A stretch of 64,000 nucleotides of DNA from Myxococcus xanthus (GTDB lineage Bacteria; Myxococcota; Myxococcia; Myxococcales; Myxococcaceae). The notes beneath the pieces are model-generated. The model saw only the letters and a list, made by a program, of their open reading frames with translations, was not told the DNA's origin and did not search any database. Positions 16,254 through 25,118 of this stretch are shown here, piece by piece; within the stretch, counting starts at the first letter, position 1, and each line of letters begins with the position of its first letter. The stretch lies in the NCBI RefSeq assembly GCF_006402735.1, contig NZ_CP017174.1, positions 248,001-312,000 on the forward strand. Direction: 5' to 3'. Both the position numbers and the translations under genes were made by a program.

Positions 16254-17255
16254 TTACGGGATGGTGTGGTTGACCACCATGCCGTACTGAACCTCCGCCG
16301 TCAGGTCCTTCGAGTTGAAGTGGCCATAGGGGTAGCCGGTGTAGCGCTTCTCACCCGTCTGCCCGGGGATGCGCGACGTGTACTCACCATAGACGATGCC
16401 GTCGTAGCCGATGATTTCGTCCGCCGTGGAGTAGATGGTGTAGCGGAAGGCGCCCTCGTAACCGCTCGTCGAGCGCAAGTCATTGAGGTACGTCGAGCGG
16501 CCGGTGACGCTGCCCCAGAAGAGGTAGCCCGGGTACAGGCCGTTGGTGGAGCCACAGGTGGGCGTCGACGGGCCGGACATGTAACAAGACGTCAGGCCCA
16601 GGTTGGCGCCGGCGATGCCGACGAAGGTGTCCACCGAGGACGTGAGCGGCGCGCCCACGTTGTATGTGCCGCCGTCCGCCGCGTCATGGGCCGTGCCGCC
16701 GAGGATGGCCTTGCGCGCCAGCGTCACGCCCATGGAGTGGGCGATGATGTCCACCTTCGAGGCCCCGGTGTACGCCTTCACCGCCTCGATGAACTTGCGC
16801 ACCTTCATCACGTTCTGCTTGGAGTGGTACTGGTTCGCCGACTGGAGCGCGTTGGCCGGGCCCCACGTCGTCGCGTACAGCTCGCTCGTCTTGTAGCCCT
16901 GCGAGTGGAAGTACTCGATGGAGTTGGTCCAGCCCGTCTGGCCGAAGACGCCCGAGCCCACCGCTTTGTCCGAGTTGCCGTGGATGAAGATGACGGGTTG
17001 TTTCGTCACGCTGTCGGACGCGCTGGCCTTGCCGCCGTAGCTTCCGCCCGTGATGTCCGCGCGAACGAAGTCGTAGCTGTTGTAGCCGTTGGACGACAGC
17101 CAGTTCCGGAAGTGCGTGGTGGCGCCGGAAGTGGAGACCGCCGCGGCTTCCACCGCGCCGAGCTCCTCTTCGTGCGGCGCGAAGTCCTCGCCGCAGCCGG
17201 TGGTGATGCCAAGCAGCAGCGTGCTCGCGAGATACAGCGAAGGCCTCAGTCGCAT
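16254..17255 (-). CDS. Secreted triacylglycerol lipase-like lipoprotein
   Basis: 333 residues from the ATG at 17255, seven bases after GGAG; the ATG two codons earlier is too close to that site. The signal ends in the lipobox TTGC. The body is an alpha/beta hydrolase of the class 2 lipase type: VIFIHGNSD (oxyanion), nucleophile Ser in IAHSMGVTLARKA, Asp in YSTADEIIGYDG and His in YPYGHFNSKDL. Cys residues in SCYMSGPSTPTCGS probably form a disulfide. It likely hydrolyses lipids outside the cell, consistent with predation or scavenging. It is convergent with the lipoprotein hydrolase. Confidence 0.85.
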   Translation of the reverse strand: MRLRPSLYLASTLLLGITTGCGEDFAPHEEELGAVEAAAVSTSGATTHFRNWLSSNGYNSYDFVRADITGGSYGGKASASDSVTKQPVIFIHGNSDKAVGSGVFGQTGWTNSIEYFHSQGYKTSELYATTWGPANALQSANQYHSKQNVMKVRKFIEAVKAYTGASKVDIIAHSMGVTLARKAILGGTAHDAADGGTYNVGAPLTSSVDTFVGIAGANLGLTSCYMSGPSTPTCGSTNGLYPGYLFWGSVTGRSTYLNDLRSTSGYEGAFRYTIYSTADEIIGYDGIVYGEYTSRIPGQTGEKRYTGYPYGHFNSKDLTAEVQYGMVVNHTIP

Positions 17256-17410
17256 GGGCATACTCCTCTGTTTGTTTTTGGAAGACGCGTCCGGAACAGG
17301 AACTGTCCTCGAGCGCGATACACAGTCTAGAGACATCTCGCGCGCGCGTCTTCCGCTGACTGGACGTGCGCGGACGTTGTCGCGTTGCGTCGCGTGGTAA
17401 GCAACGGGCC

Positions 17411-18448
17411 ATGCGCGCACGCAAGGTCGTCATTCGGAAAGCAGGTGGGTATGAGCAGCTCCACCTTGAAGAGGTGAATCAGGATTCACCTGGATTCGGT
17501 GAGGTCCGGGTGGCCACCGAAGCCATTGGGGTGAACTATGCGGACTGCGTCATCCGCATGGGGCTGTACGCCTCCGCGAAGGAGTATGTGGGGTGGCCCA
17601 TCACCCCGGGCTTCGAGTTCGCGGGCCACGTGGATGCCGTGGGACCCGGCGTGGAAGACCTGGCACCCGGAGCGCGGGTGTTCGGCGTGACGCGCTTCGG
17701 TGGTTACGCCACCCACGTCACGGTGCCCCGTCACCAGGTGTTCACATTGCCCGCGCGGCTGAGCATGGAGCAGGCCGCGGGGTTCCCCACGGTGTTCCTC
17801 ACCGCGTACTACGCCCTGTTCGAACTGGCGCACCCGCGGCCGGGCGCCAACGTGTTGGTGCACTCGGCGGCGGGCGGCGTGGGTGGGGCGCTGCTCCAGT
17901 TGGGCCGCATCGCCGGGTGCCGGATGGTGGGCGTGGTGGGTGGGACGCACAAGGTGGAGACGGCTCGCGCGCAGGGGGCGGAGGTCGTCATCGACAAGAG
18001 CCGGGAGGCCTTGTGGGCCGCGGCGGAGCGGGCGGCACCTCGGGGGTATGACGTGGTGCTCGATGCGAACGGGCCGTCCACGTTGCGCGACAGCTACAAG
18101 CACCTGGCCTCGCCGGGGAAGCTCGTCATCTACGGCTTTCACTCCATGCTGCCGCGCACGGGCGGCCGGCCGAACTACGCGAAGCTGGCCTGGGACTGGC
18201 TGCGCACGCCGCGGTTTGATCCGCTGACGCTCACCAACGACAACACCAGCGTGCTGGCGTTCAACCTGTCGTACCTGTTCGAACAGCGCGCCGTGCTGGA
18301 GGAGTCCATGGCGCGGCTCCTGGGCTGGTTGGAGGAGGGGAAGCTGGTGCCGCCACCGGTGAAGTCGTTTCCGTTGGACGCGGTGGCGGATGCGCACCGG
18401 GCACTGGAGTCCGGCGGCACGGTGGGGAAGCTGGTGTTGGTGCCGTGA
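17411..18448 (+). CDS. Zinc-independent quinone oxidoreductase (MDR superfamily, VAT-1-like)
   Basis: 345 residues. A medium-chain dehydrogenase/reductase without the zinc-ligand set of alcohol dehydrogenases. Visible marks are GVNYADCVIRMGLY, PGFEFAGHVDAVGPGV, the AAGFPTVFLTAYYAL segment and the NADPH-binding VHSAAGGVGGALLQLGR. A FYGFHSMLP-type substrate region (IYGFHSMLPRTGGRP) is like VAT-1 homologues. The expected role is NADPH-dependent reduction of quinones or enones in the cytosol. It starts at ATG 17411 and is divergent from the lipase, sharing a roughly 150-bp promoter region. Confidence 0.88.
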   Translation: MRARKVVIRKAGGYEQLHLEEVNQDSPGFGEVRVATEAIGVNYADCVIRMGLYASAKEYVGWPITPGFEFAGHVDAVGPGVEDLAPGARVFGVTRFGGYATHVTVPRHQVFTLPARLSMEQAAGFPTVFLTAYYALFELAHPRPGANVLVHSAAGGVGGALLQLGRIAGCRMVGVVGGTHKVETARAQGAEVVIDKSREALWAAAERAAPRGYDVVLDANGPSTLRDSYKHLASPGKLVIYGFHSMLPRTGGRPNYAKLAWDWLRTPRFDPLTLTNDNTSVLAFNLSYLFEQRAVLEESMARLLGWLEEGKLVPPPVKSFPLDAVADAHRALESGGTVGKLVLVP

Positions 18449-18457
18449 GGGCGTGCT

Positions 18458-19102
18458 TCAGAGGGGGAGCTGCGCGCCCTGCAGGGTGAGGAGGCTCTGC
18501 GGGACGACCCATGCCGCCTCCGGGTCGGAGAGCACGCCGAGGTACGCGCCCGGCACCACATGGGGGCCGTGCGCCACTGGGACTCTCAACCGGAGGGGAA
18601 CCTGTCGCGGCGCTGGGTGGGACGGGTGCCACGGGGTGACGTGGAGGTCGAGCAGGTAGTGAGTGATGCGGCCGTCGTTGTTAGGCACCTGCTCCACGAT
18701 GGCCGAATCCGTGATGCGCGCCCACGTCAGGATGGCGCGGCGCACGTGTTCGACGTGCTCGGCCTGGTTGTTCTGGCGGGTCTTGCGCTCCTGGTTGAAC
18801 CGGAGCGCGGCGAAGCTCCACGCCAACAGTCCTCCGATGAAGCCCACCATGGCCACGGCGCGCTCGTTTTCGTAGAGGGCGTAGGCGCCCAGTAACGGAA
18901 GGCCGATGCCGATGATGATGGCGTTCGTGGTCCCTTGATAATGCGCGGGCGGCTTCGGCTGAACGCGCAGCGGTGGAGGCGGCCACGGTGGCGTGGCGCC
19001 CTCGGCGAGGGTCGACGGCGCAGGGCTCAATGCAACGAGCTGGGTGTTGTGGTGCGCGAGCATGTTCGTGACGACTTTCTGTGTGCCTGGGATGACGCAC
19101 AT
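18458..19102 (-). CDS. Hypothetical membrane protein
   Basis: 214 residues. I do not recognise the family. A Pro-rich N-terminal region (TPPWPPPPLRVQPKPP) precedes two transmembrane helices (about residues 61-77 and 82-98: AIIIGIGLPLLGAYAL and VAMVGFIGGLLAWSFAAL). A soluble domain of about 110 residues follows, containing HYLLDLHVTPW and LRLRVPVAHG, which looks like a beta-barrel of the DUF3592 style. The start is uncertain: ATG at 19102 or at 19063, neither with a strong ribosome site. It is convergent with the oxidoreductase. Confidence 0.6.
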   Translation of the reverse strand: MCVIPGTQKVVTNMLAHHNTQLVALSPAPSTLAEGATPPWPPPPLRVQPKPPAHYQGTTNAIIIGIGLPLLGAYALYENERAVAMVGFIGGLLAWSFAALRFNQERKTRQNNQAEHVEHVRRAILTWARITDSAIVEQVPNNDGRITHYLLDLHVTPWHPSHPAPRQVPLRLRVPVAHGPHVVPGAYLGVLSDPEAAWVVPQSLLTLQGAQLPL

Positions 19103-19174
19103 TCAGGCCGTGCTGCGTGTGTCCCGGCACATGCTATCAAGCACGCGACGGCACGGTCGAAAGCCCCATTCTTT

Positions 19175-20608
19175 CTATCGAGCGGGCCGAGGCGCCTGTT
19201 GGGGAACCGCGTCCTTCGCGGGAGGACTCCGGGGACGTGCGCGTTGGCGCTCCTGCATCATCGCGTCGATTCGGCGGCCCAACGCGGGGATTCGCTGCGT
19301 GTAGCTGATGGACGTGCTGACGTAAGGGAAGCCGTCTTCGCCCTTCGCGAAGTCAGCCGCGTCGGCCACTTTCTCGTCGTAGTAGCGGTAGCCCAGGTTG
19401 GACATGAACACGACAATGTATCGGCGCCAGGGTTTGCCGGGCAGGGAGCGGACGATGCCGCCGTCGCTGCCGTAGTTCTCCGTCAGCCCTGTCTTGTGGA
19501 GGAATGTGACCTCCGCCGCCGCGTTGCAAGGGCGCGTGTCCCGGCCGAAGGCGGTCTCCGCCGCCGTCACCGTTCCGTCCTCGGAGTTCACCCATCGCGT
19601 TGGGACTGACGCGGGGATGCCTGGCTTCGCGCGGGCGTCCCCGCACAGCAGCGTGGATGACAGCGCTTCGTGCAGTGCCTGTTCGGCGAGCAGGGATTGG
19701 AGGTGGGCTCTGGACGGGCCAGAGAGTTCCTTCGCCGTCACCTCGCGGCCCGAGGCGGTGCGCCAGAGGACGCCAGGGCCTCCTTCGATGAGCAGCAACA
19801 GCCGCGCGGTATCCAACGCCGTCATGTGAATCTGGCCGGGGTTCCAGCTCCGGCCAGTCACCGGGGAGGTGCCGTGGATTTGCAGTGTGTCCAGGCCCAG
19901 CGCCGCCAGCTCCGCGTTGAGGCCCGCCATTGCGCCTTGCTCGTGGAGCAGCTTCACCAGTGCCTCGGTGGCGGTGTTGTCCGATTCGGTCACCATCGGC
20001 TCCAGCCAGTCACGTATCGGGCGCGTGCCCTTGTCCTCGGTGTCTCGGAGGAAGCGCCAGGGCTGGTCCAACGTGAGCTGACCCTGGTCCACCCACCGGA
20101 GGACGCGAAAGGCGATGAGCAGCTTGAAGAGCGAGGCGGGGTAGGGCGCCATGAAGCGGAGCGGCGCTTTGTCTCGTCCGGGGACCAGGGCCTCCGTGGG
20201 GAGGGCCTCATGGGCGCCGCTGTCCCAGCGGTCCAGATTCCACGCTGTGTAACGCACTGCCGTGGTGCCCAGCGTTTCGACGTCGATGGGGACGATGGCG
20301 CCAGCTGGGTAGTCGCGCGACAGCAGCACGTTGGCGGCGGCCGTGGGACGGCTCCGGGCATCCAGTTCGATGACGGCGACGTCGACGTAGGGCGCGTGGG
20401 CGATGCGCGCACCGCCGCGCTTGAAGTCGAGCACCTGGTCAAAGCCTGTGTCCCGCACGGCCGCGAGGAGTGACTGCTCCAGAGTGGCGGAGGCTTTGGC
20501 GCGGCGTGTGCGTTCGGCGCGCGGCAGCCGTGTGGATGCGGCTCCTGCTTCCGCACACAGCAGGAGGAACATTGCGACGAGCAGTGATGGGCGGGATGGG
20601 GGCTGCAT
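19175..20608 (-). CDS. Serine hydrolase with class A beta-lactamase fold
   Basis: 477 residues from the ATG at 20608, preceded by GGAGGG. An N-terminal signal (SLLVAMFLLLCAEAGA) exports it. The active-site motifs of class A beta-lactamases and related penicillin-binding enzymes are present: SxxK at ASLFK (Ser159, Lys162), SDN at residues 209-211 (TESDNTATE) and HKTG near residue 367. It is longer than a typical beta-lactamase (about 290 residues), with extra N-terminal and C-terminal segments, so it may be a D,D-peptidase-like or esterase relative and not a resistance enzyme. A divergent acyl-CoA ligase shares its promoter region. Confidence 0.85.
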   Translation of the reverse strand: MQPPSRPSLLVAMFLLLCAEAGAASTRLPRAERTRRAKASATLEQSLLAAVRDTGFDQVLDFKRGGARIAHAPYVDVAVIELDARSRPTAAANVLLSRDYPAGAIVPIDVETLGTTAVRYTAWNLDRWDSGAHEALPTEALVPGRDKAPLRFMAPYPASLFKLLIAFRVLRWVDQGQLTLDQPWRFLRDTEDKGTRPIRDWLEPMVTESDNTATEALVKLLHEQGAMAGLNAELAALGLDTLQIHGTSPVTGRSWNPGQIHMTALDTARLLLLIEGGPGVLWRTASGREVTAKELSGPSRAHLQSLLAEQALHEALSSTLLCGDARAKPGIPASVPTRWVNSEDGTVTAAETAFGRDTRPCNAAAEVTFLHKTGLTENYGSDGGIVRSLPGKPWRRYIVVFMSNLGYRYYDEKVADAADFAKGEDGFPYVSTSISYTQRIPALGRRIDAMMQERQRARPRSPPAKDAVPQQAPRPAR

Positions 20609-20716
20609 GTCGTGTGGCCCTCCGAATGGGGGGAGGTGACGGTGAGGTGGGTTGCTTGCCCGCTTCCCGCTCATGTGCCGGGCGCGATGCCGCCGGGTTC
20701 AGCTAGCGTGGATACC

Positions 20717-22234
20717 ATGCCCATCGTCCATGACTGGCTGGCCCGGCGTGCCGCGCTGGCTCCTGAGCGTACCGCCCTCATCGACGCCGACCATGGCGAG
20801 CGACGCATCTCCTTTCGTGAATGGAACGATGCGGCTTCGCGTACCGCCGCCTTCCTCCACTGGGGGCTGGGCGTGGGGCGAGGGGACCGTGTCGCCGTGC
20901 TCGCCTACAACTGCGTCGAGTTCCTCGACCTCTTCTTCGCGTGCGCGAAGCTGGGCGCCATCCTTCAGCCTCTCAATTGGCGGCTGAGTGCCGCGGAGCT
21001 GGGTGGGCTGCTCGCGGATGCAGAGCCCGCCGTGTTCGTCTTCGGGCCGGAGTTCCGTGCCCAGGTGGAGGCCGTGCGGCCTGGCGCGTCCTTCGTGCGC
21101 CACTGGCTCTGCCTCGAGGCTCCAGGACCGGGTGAGCGGGCCTTCTCCGAGCGCGACACGCAGACGGACGTGTCCCTTCCTCCGCTGGAGCTGGAGGAGG
21201 ATGCCCCATGGGTGCTCTGCTACACGGGCGGAAGCACCGGTCTGCCGAAGGCCGCGGTGCTCACGCACCGCTCCATCACCGCCAACGCGGTGAACACGGT
21301 GATGGGCTGGGGCCTGACCGCCGATGACGTGGCAATCCTCAACGCACCGTTGTTCCATGCCGGAGGACTCAGCGTCTTCACCGCGCCGCTGGCCTACGTC
21401 GGCGGCGCATCGGTGGTGTGCCGGAGCTTCGATGTGGAGGGCGTGTTCGACCTCGTGCAGCGGGGCGTGGTGAGTCTCTTCTTCGGCGTTCCCACCATGT
21501 TCATCGAGATGCAGCGCCACCCGCGCTTCGATGCCGTGGACCTGTCACGCCTCAAGCTGGTCATCAGCGGCGGCGCGCCCTGCCCAGCCCCCGTCTTCGA
21601 GCGCTTCTTCGCTCGGGGCATGGACTTCAAGACGGGGTATGGCCTCACCGAGGCGGGCCCCAACAACTTCTGGCTTCCGCCGGAAGACGTGCGCCGCAAG
21701 CCGGGGGCGGTGGGCGTGCCCCTGTTCCACGTCGAGGCCCGCATCGACGGTGAGACGCAGCCGGGCGACGTGGGCGAGCTGCTCTTGCGAGGCCCCCACC
21801 TGTGCGCGGGCTACTGGCGCCGTCCGGAGGACACCGCCCGCACCTTCGCGGACGGCTGGCTACACACCGGCGACCTGGCGACGCGGGACGCGGAGGGATG
21901 CTTCCGCATCGTGGGCCGCAGCAAGGACCTCATCATCTCCGGCGGTGAGAACATCTACCCGTCGGAAGTGGAGAGCGTCCTCGCGGGGCATCCCGACGTG
22001 GCCGAGGTCGCCGTCATCGGCGTGGCGGACTCCAAGTGGGGGGAGACGCCGCGCGCGCTCGTCGTCGCGCGGCCGGGCACTTCGCCTTCGGCGGAGGCAC
22101 TGTTGCGCTTCTGCGACGGACGGCTCGCTCGCTACAAGACGCCGAAGTCGATTCGTTTCGTGGAAGCCCTGCCGAGGACCTCCGCCGGCAAGGTCGACCG
22201 GCGCACGCTCGGTGCCGCGCACGGCACGCCCTGA
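20717..22234 (+). CDS. Second AMP-dependent acyl-CoA ligase
   Basis: 505 residues. An ANL-superfamily ligase with YTGGSTGLPKAA (P-loop), GYGLTEAGPN, LHTGDLATRDAEGCF, GRSKDLIISGGENIYP and the catalytic Lys in TSAGKVDRRTL. It is clearly related to the ligase at 10841-12400 but not a recent copy. It activates a fatty or other organic acid to acyl-CoA. The ATG at 20717 lacks a strong ribosome site; GTG at 20708 is an alternative. No operon partner is obvious, since only a kinase remnant follows. Confidence 0.9.
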   Translation: MPIVHDWLARRAALAPERTALIDADHGERRISFREWNDAASRTAAFLHWGLGVGRGDRVAVLAYNCVEFLDLFFACAKLGAILQPLNWRLSAAELGGLLADAEPAVFVFGPEFRAQVEAVRPGASFVRHWLCLEAPGPGERAFSERDTQTDVSLPPLELEEDAPWVLCYTGGSTGLPKAAVLTHRSITANAVNTVMGWGLTADDVAILNAPLFHAGGLSVFTAPLAYVGGASVVCRSFDVEGVFDLVQRGVVSLFFGVPTMFIEMQRHPRFDAVDLSRLKLVISGGAPCPAPVFERFFARGMDFKTGYGLTEAGPNNFWLPPEDVRRKPGAVGVPLFHVEARIDGETQPGDVGELLLRGPHLCAGYWRRPEDTARTFADGWLHTGDLATRDAEGCFRIVGRSKDLIISGGENIYPSEVESVLAGHPDVAEVAVIGVADSKWGETPRALVVARPGTSPSAEALLRFCDGRLARYKTPKSIRFVEALPRTSAGKVDRRTLGAAHGTP

Positions 22235-22335
22235 GTTGCCCACAAGTCCTCCCCAGGCCCGTGTCCCTGTCGGCTGCGCATCCGTTCGTTCCGGGCCGCC
22301 CGGTGCCGCTGGGCTTCCTCACGGGCCTGGGTGTC

Positions 22336-22599
22336 GTTGGCCTCCAGTTCCTGGAAGACGGTCCGTGCCTGTTCCATGACGGTGCGCATGGCCTCGGCAT
22401 CGACGCGGCGGACATGTCGCGTATCGGCACGCCGTTCTTCCGCACGGACCTCAGCCGCGCGCTCAGGACCGGGGGCGTGGGTTTGTGGCTCGCGCTGGCC
22501 CGGCGCATCGTGGACGCGCACGGCGGTGCCCTGGTGCTGGAGCGCCAGTCTGGCGTGGGGACCACCGTGCGAATCACACTGCCGACGGCTCACGGGTAG
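22336..22599 (+). pseudogene. Remnant of a histidine kinase ATPase domain
   Basis: Only the end of an HATPase_c domain is left. The frame reads a degenerate N/G1-box region (GLGIDAADMSRIGTPFFRTD), then TGGVGLWLALARRIVDAHGG with the G2 box partly spoiled (GLGLAL reads GLWLAL), and the final VGTTVRITLP strand, ending at TAG. There is no start codon context, HisKA domain or sensor domain upstream, where the acyl-CoA ligase gene ends. It is best read as debris of a lost kinase gene. Confidence 0.65.
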
Positions 22600-22614
22600 C
22601 GTGCCGCGCGCGGC

Positions 22615-24246
22615 TCACCCCCGCGCCGTGAAGCGCCCGGCCAACTCCTTCAGCTTGGACGCCCGTGCCCGCAGGTCTTCCACGGAGCGGGCGATCTGCT
22701 GCACGCCAGCCACCGACTCCGTCGAGCGCACCGAGAGCGCCTGGATGCTCCCGGCGATGCTCTCCCCAGACGCGGACTGGCGCGTGTTTTCGTCCGCCAT
22801 CCGCTCCACCTTGCCACCAATCTCATTCACACCAGCGAGCAGCCGCGACAGCGCGTCGCCCGCCGCCGAGGACAGGCCCAGCCCTTCCTGCACCGCCGTG
22901 GTGCCCTGGCGCATCAGGTCCGCGGCCGCCCGCGTGTCCGCCTCGCTCCGGCTCAGCAGCGTCTGCACCTGCCCCGCGGCATCCCGCGTCCGGTTCGCCA
23001 GTTTGCGCACCTCGCCGGCCACCACCGCGAAGCCCTTGCCGTGCTGGCCCGCGCGCGCCGCTTCAATCGCGGTGTTCACCGCCAAGAGCTGCGTCTCCTC
23101 CGCCACCTGCTGGATGAGCCGCAACATCTCCGCCGTCACCCGGCCAGAGGCCTGCAACCGCTCCACCGTCCGCGCCGAGCCCTCCACCACCTCCACGATT
23201 TCCGCCATCTTCCGCAGCGCCTGGCCCACCGCCGCGCCACCCTCGCGCGCCACCTGTCCGTTGTCCGCCGCCGTCTTCGCCGCCGTGCGCGCCGCCTCCG
23301 CTCCCTGCGACACCCGCGCGCTCATGCCCTGCACCGTCTGCGCCGCGCGCTGGAGCGAGTCCGACTGCTCCCGCGTCGTCACCGACAACGCATCCGCGGA
23401 GGCTCGAATGCGCTCCGCGTCTGTCGCCGTGGCGCCCGCCGCATCCACCAGCGCCGCCACCACCTCGCGCAGTCCCGCCACCATGGTGTTGAAGGCCGCC
23501 GCCAACTGGCCCACCTCGTCCGCGGAGCGCACCTCCACCCGGGTCTCCAAATCACCGCGCGCCACCCGGTGCGCCGCCTGCGCCAGCTCCCGCACCGGCC
23601 GCACCACCCGGCGCGACAGATATGCGCCGGCCAGCAGCGCGAGCGCCAGCGCGCCGCCCACCGCCAGGAGGATGCGCTGGCGCACCGCCGCCACCGCGCG
23701 CTCGATGTCCTCCACGTACACGCCCGTGCCCAGCACCCACCCCCAGGGTGCGAAGAGCTTCACGTAGCTCTCCTTCGGAATGGCCTCCGGCGAGCCCGGC
23801 CGCGTGGCTTCGTAGGACACCGCGCCCTGACCCTGGGCTCGCGCCAGCGTGACGATGTCCACGAACACCGGCTTGCCGCGCACGTCGCGGTAGCCCTTCA
23901 GGTCCTTGCCCAGCATGTCCGGCAGGTGCGGATGCATGACGAGCCGCGTGTCCAGGTCGTTGACCCAGAAGTACTCCACCTGCGAGTAGCGCAGCTGCTC
24001 CAGCAGCGCAGCGGCCTGCGCCTGGGCCTCCTGTCGCGTCAGCGCGCCCGACCGCTCACGGGCCTCGTAGACCTCCAACACGCCGTAGGCCGTCTCCACC
24101 GCCTGCCTCAGTCCCAGGATGCGGTCCTCGCGAAGCTGCTCCCGCAGCTGCGGCAAGACGAACCCCAGGATGACGACGAGCAGCGGCAGCGCCACCACGC
24201 CCATCGCCACGCACAGCTTCACCAGCAAATTCCGGCCGACCGCCAT
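22615..24246 (-). CDS. Methyl-accepting chemotaxis protein with single-Cache sensor
   Basis: 543 residues, a complete chemoreceptor. TM1 (about 7-31) and TM2 (about 191-209) flank a periplasmic sCache_2-type domain, recognised by [15 protein letters not shown] and [23 protein letters not shown] domain (about 210-262) and the long signalling coiled coil follow, with the hairpin tip [17 protein letters not shown] and [17 protein letters not shown], close to the universal CheA/CheW-binding sequence. It detects an extracellular ligand, often a small carboxylate in this family, and signals to a Frz- or Che-type kinase encoded elsewhere. No che genes are adjacent. Confidence 0.93.
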   Translation of the reverse strand: MAVGRNLLVKLCVAMGVVALPLLVVILGFVLPQLREQLREDRILGLRQAVETAYGVLEVYEARERSGALTRQEAQAQAAALLEQLRYSQVEYFWVNDLDTRLVMHPHLPDMLGKDLKGYRDVRGKPVFVDIVTLARAQGQGAVSYEATRPGSPEAIPKESYVKLFAPWGWVLGTGVYVEDIERAVAAVRQRILLAVGGALALALLAGAYLSRRVVRPVRELAQAAHRVARGDLETRVEVRSADEVGQLAAAFNTMVAGLREVVAALVDAAGATATDAERIRASADALSVTTREQSDSLQRAAQTVQGMSARVSQGAEAARTAAKTAADNGQVAREGGAAVGQALRKMAEIVEVVEGSARTVERLQASGRVTAEMLRLIQQVAEETQLLAVNTAIEAARAGQHGKGFAVVAGEVRKLANRTRDAAGQVQTLLSRSEADTRAAADLMRQGTTAVQEGLGLSSAAGDALSRLLAGVNEIGGKVERMADENTRQSASGESIAGSIQALSVRSTESVAGVQQIARSVEDLRARASKLKELAGRFTARG

Positions 24247-24730
24247 CAGCCCTCAGCGTATCCGCCGCATCGTCACCGCGCTCGTTCACCTGAGTCTGGA
24301 AATACCCCCGGTATCAGTCCTGCCGAGGGTTCGCACACCCGGTGAGGTCTCCTGGGATTCACCAAGTCCTGTATTTCCAGATAGATATGAAGCGTGGTGA
24401 ACCGCTTCTGCACACGTTGAAAACATGAACCAACCCTAGAGGGCGGGACAGCGTGCAGGACTCGACGGAACCGTAGGAAAGTCGCCGCACAACGTATCAG
24501 GTCCTCCTGCGACCCAGGTGACTGCATGGGTCCGGAAGGCATGCGGAGGCTTCTCACTCGACGTTTTCCGTCGAGAAAAGGCATCGGCCGCGCGTCGTGG
24601 ATGGACTCGCGAAGTCCACCGCGTGCACAGCAACCCTATGGGTGAACAATTGGAGACTGACCCGGCAAGTTCTGTCTGTCTGCCCCCATACGTCCTATGC
24701 CAGCGGCCAAACGTTCCGGGTCGGTAAGGC
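24247..24730. other. Gene-free region with inverted repeats, relatively AT-rich
   Basis: 484 bases between the divergent chemoreceptor and XRE regulator genes. It holds an 11-bp inverted repeat (TCTGGAAATAC at 24295-24305 with GTATTTCCAGA at 24371-24381) and a tight hairpin, CTCGACG-TTTTC-CGTCGAG (24557-24575), followed by AAAAGG. No coding frame looks real. Promoters for both flanking genes must lie here, and a small RNA is possible but not shown. Confidence 0.4.
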
Positions 24731-25099
24731 ATGGACAAGAAACTCGCAACCACAATCGGAGCTGCCGCGCGCGTTGCTCGCACCCGCCTGGAGCTCACCC
24801 AGGCGGACGTGGCTGAGCGTATCGATGTGGCCACCGAGGTCTACGGGCGCCTCGAGCGCGGCGGGATGCTGCCCAGCGTGCAGACGCTGCTGAAGCTGTG
24901 CCACGAGCTGCACGTCTCCGCGGATGAGCTCCTGGGACTGTCGGCGAACGCCCTCAACGGTGTCGCGCGCCCCGGCGAGGCGCCCACCTCTCCGCAGGAG
25001 CGCCCCGAGGTGCGGCGCCTGCTGCGCACCGTGCGTCCGCTGGAGCCCGCGAAGGTGAAGCTCTTGGGGCTGGTGGCCAACGCGTTGAACCGCCGCTGA
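24731..25099 (+). CDS. XRE-family helix-turn-helix regulator
   Basis: 122 residues. An HTH_3 domain (about residues 9-65) reads AARVARTRLELTQADVAERI, then TEVYGRLERGGMLPSVQTLL and ELHVSADELLGL. The C-terminal half is short and helical (RRLLRTVRPLEPAKVKLLGL), perhaps for dimerisation. It is a cytoplasmic DNA-binding regulator. Targets are unknown; the convergent neighbour is a hybrid kinase operon. It starts at ATG 24731 with GGTCGGTAAGGC upstream, a weak ribosome site. Confidence 0.85.
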   Translation: MDKKLATTIGAAARVARTRLELTQADVAERIDVATEVYGRLERGGMLPSVQTLLKLCHELHVSADELLGLSANALNGVARPGEAPTSPQERPEVRRLLRTVRPLEPAKVKLLGLVANALNRR

Positions 25100-25118
25100 C
25101 CTCTGTCGCTTCAATCCC

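Noticed and set aside
19175..20608. Antibiotic-resistance beta-lactamase.
   Set aside because: The motifs fit the fold, but the protein is about 190 residues longer than class A enzymes and the Glu166 context is not clear. Only a serine-hydrolase call is supported.
24295..24381. 11-bp inverted repeat as ends of a miniature transposable element.
   Set aside because: An 11-bp match within 100 bases is expected about once by chance in a window this size, and there is no flanking target duplication.
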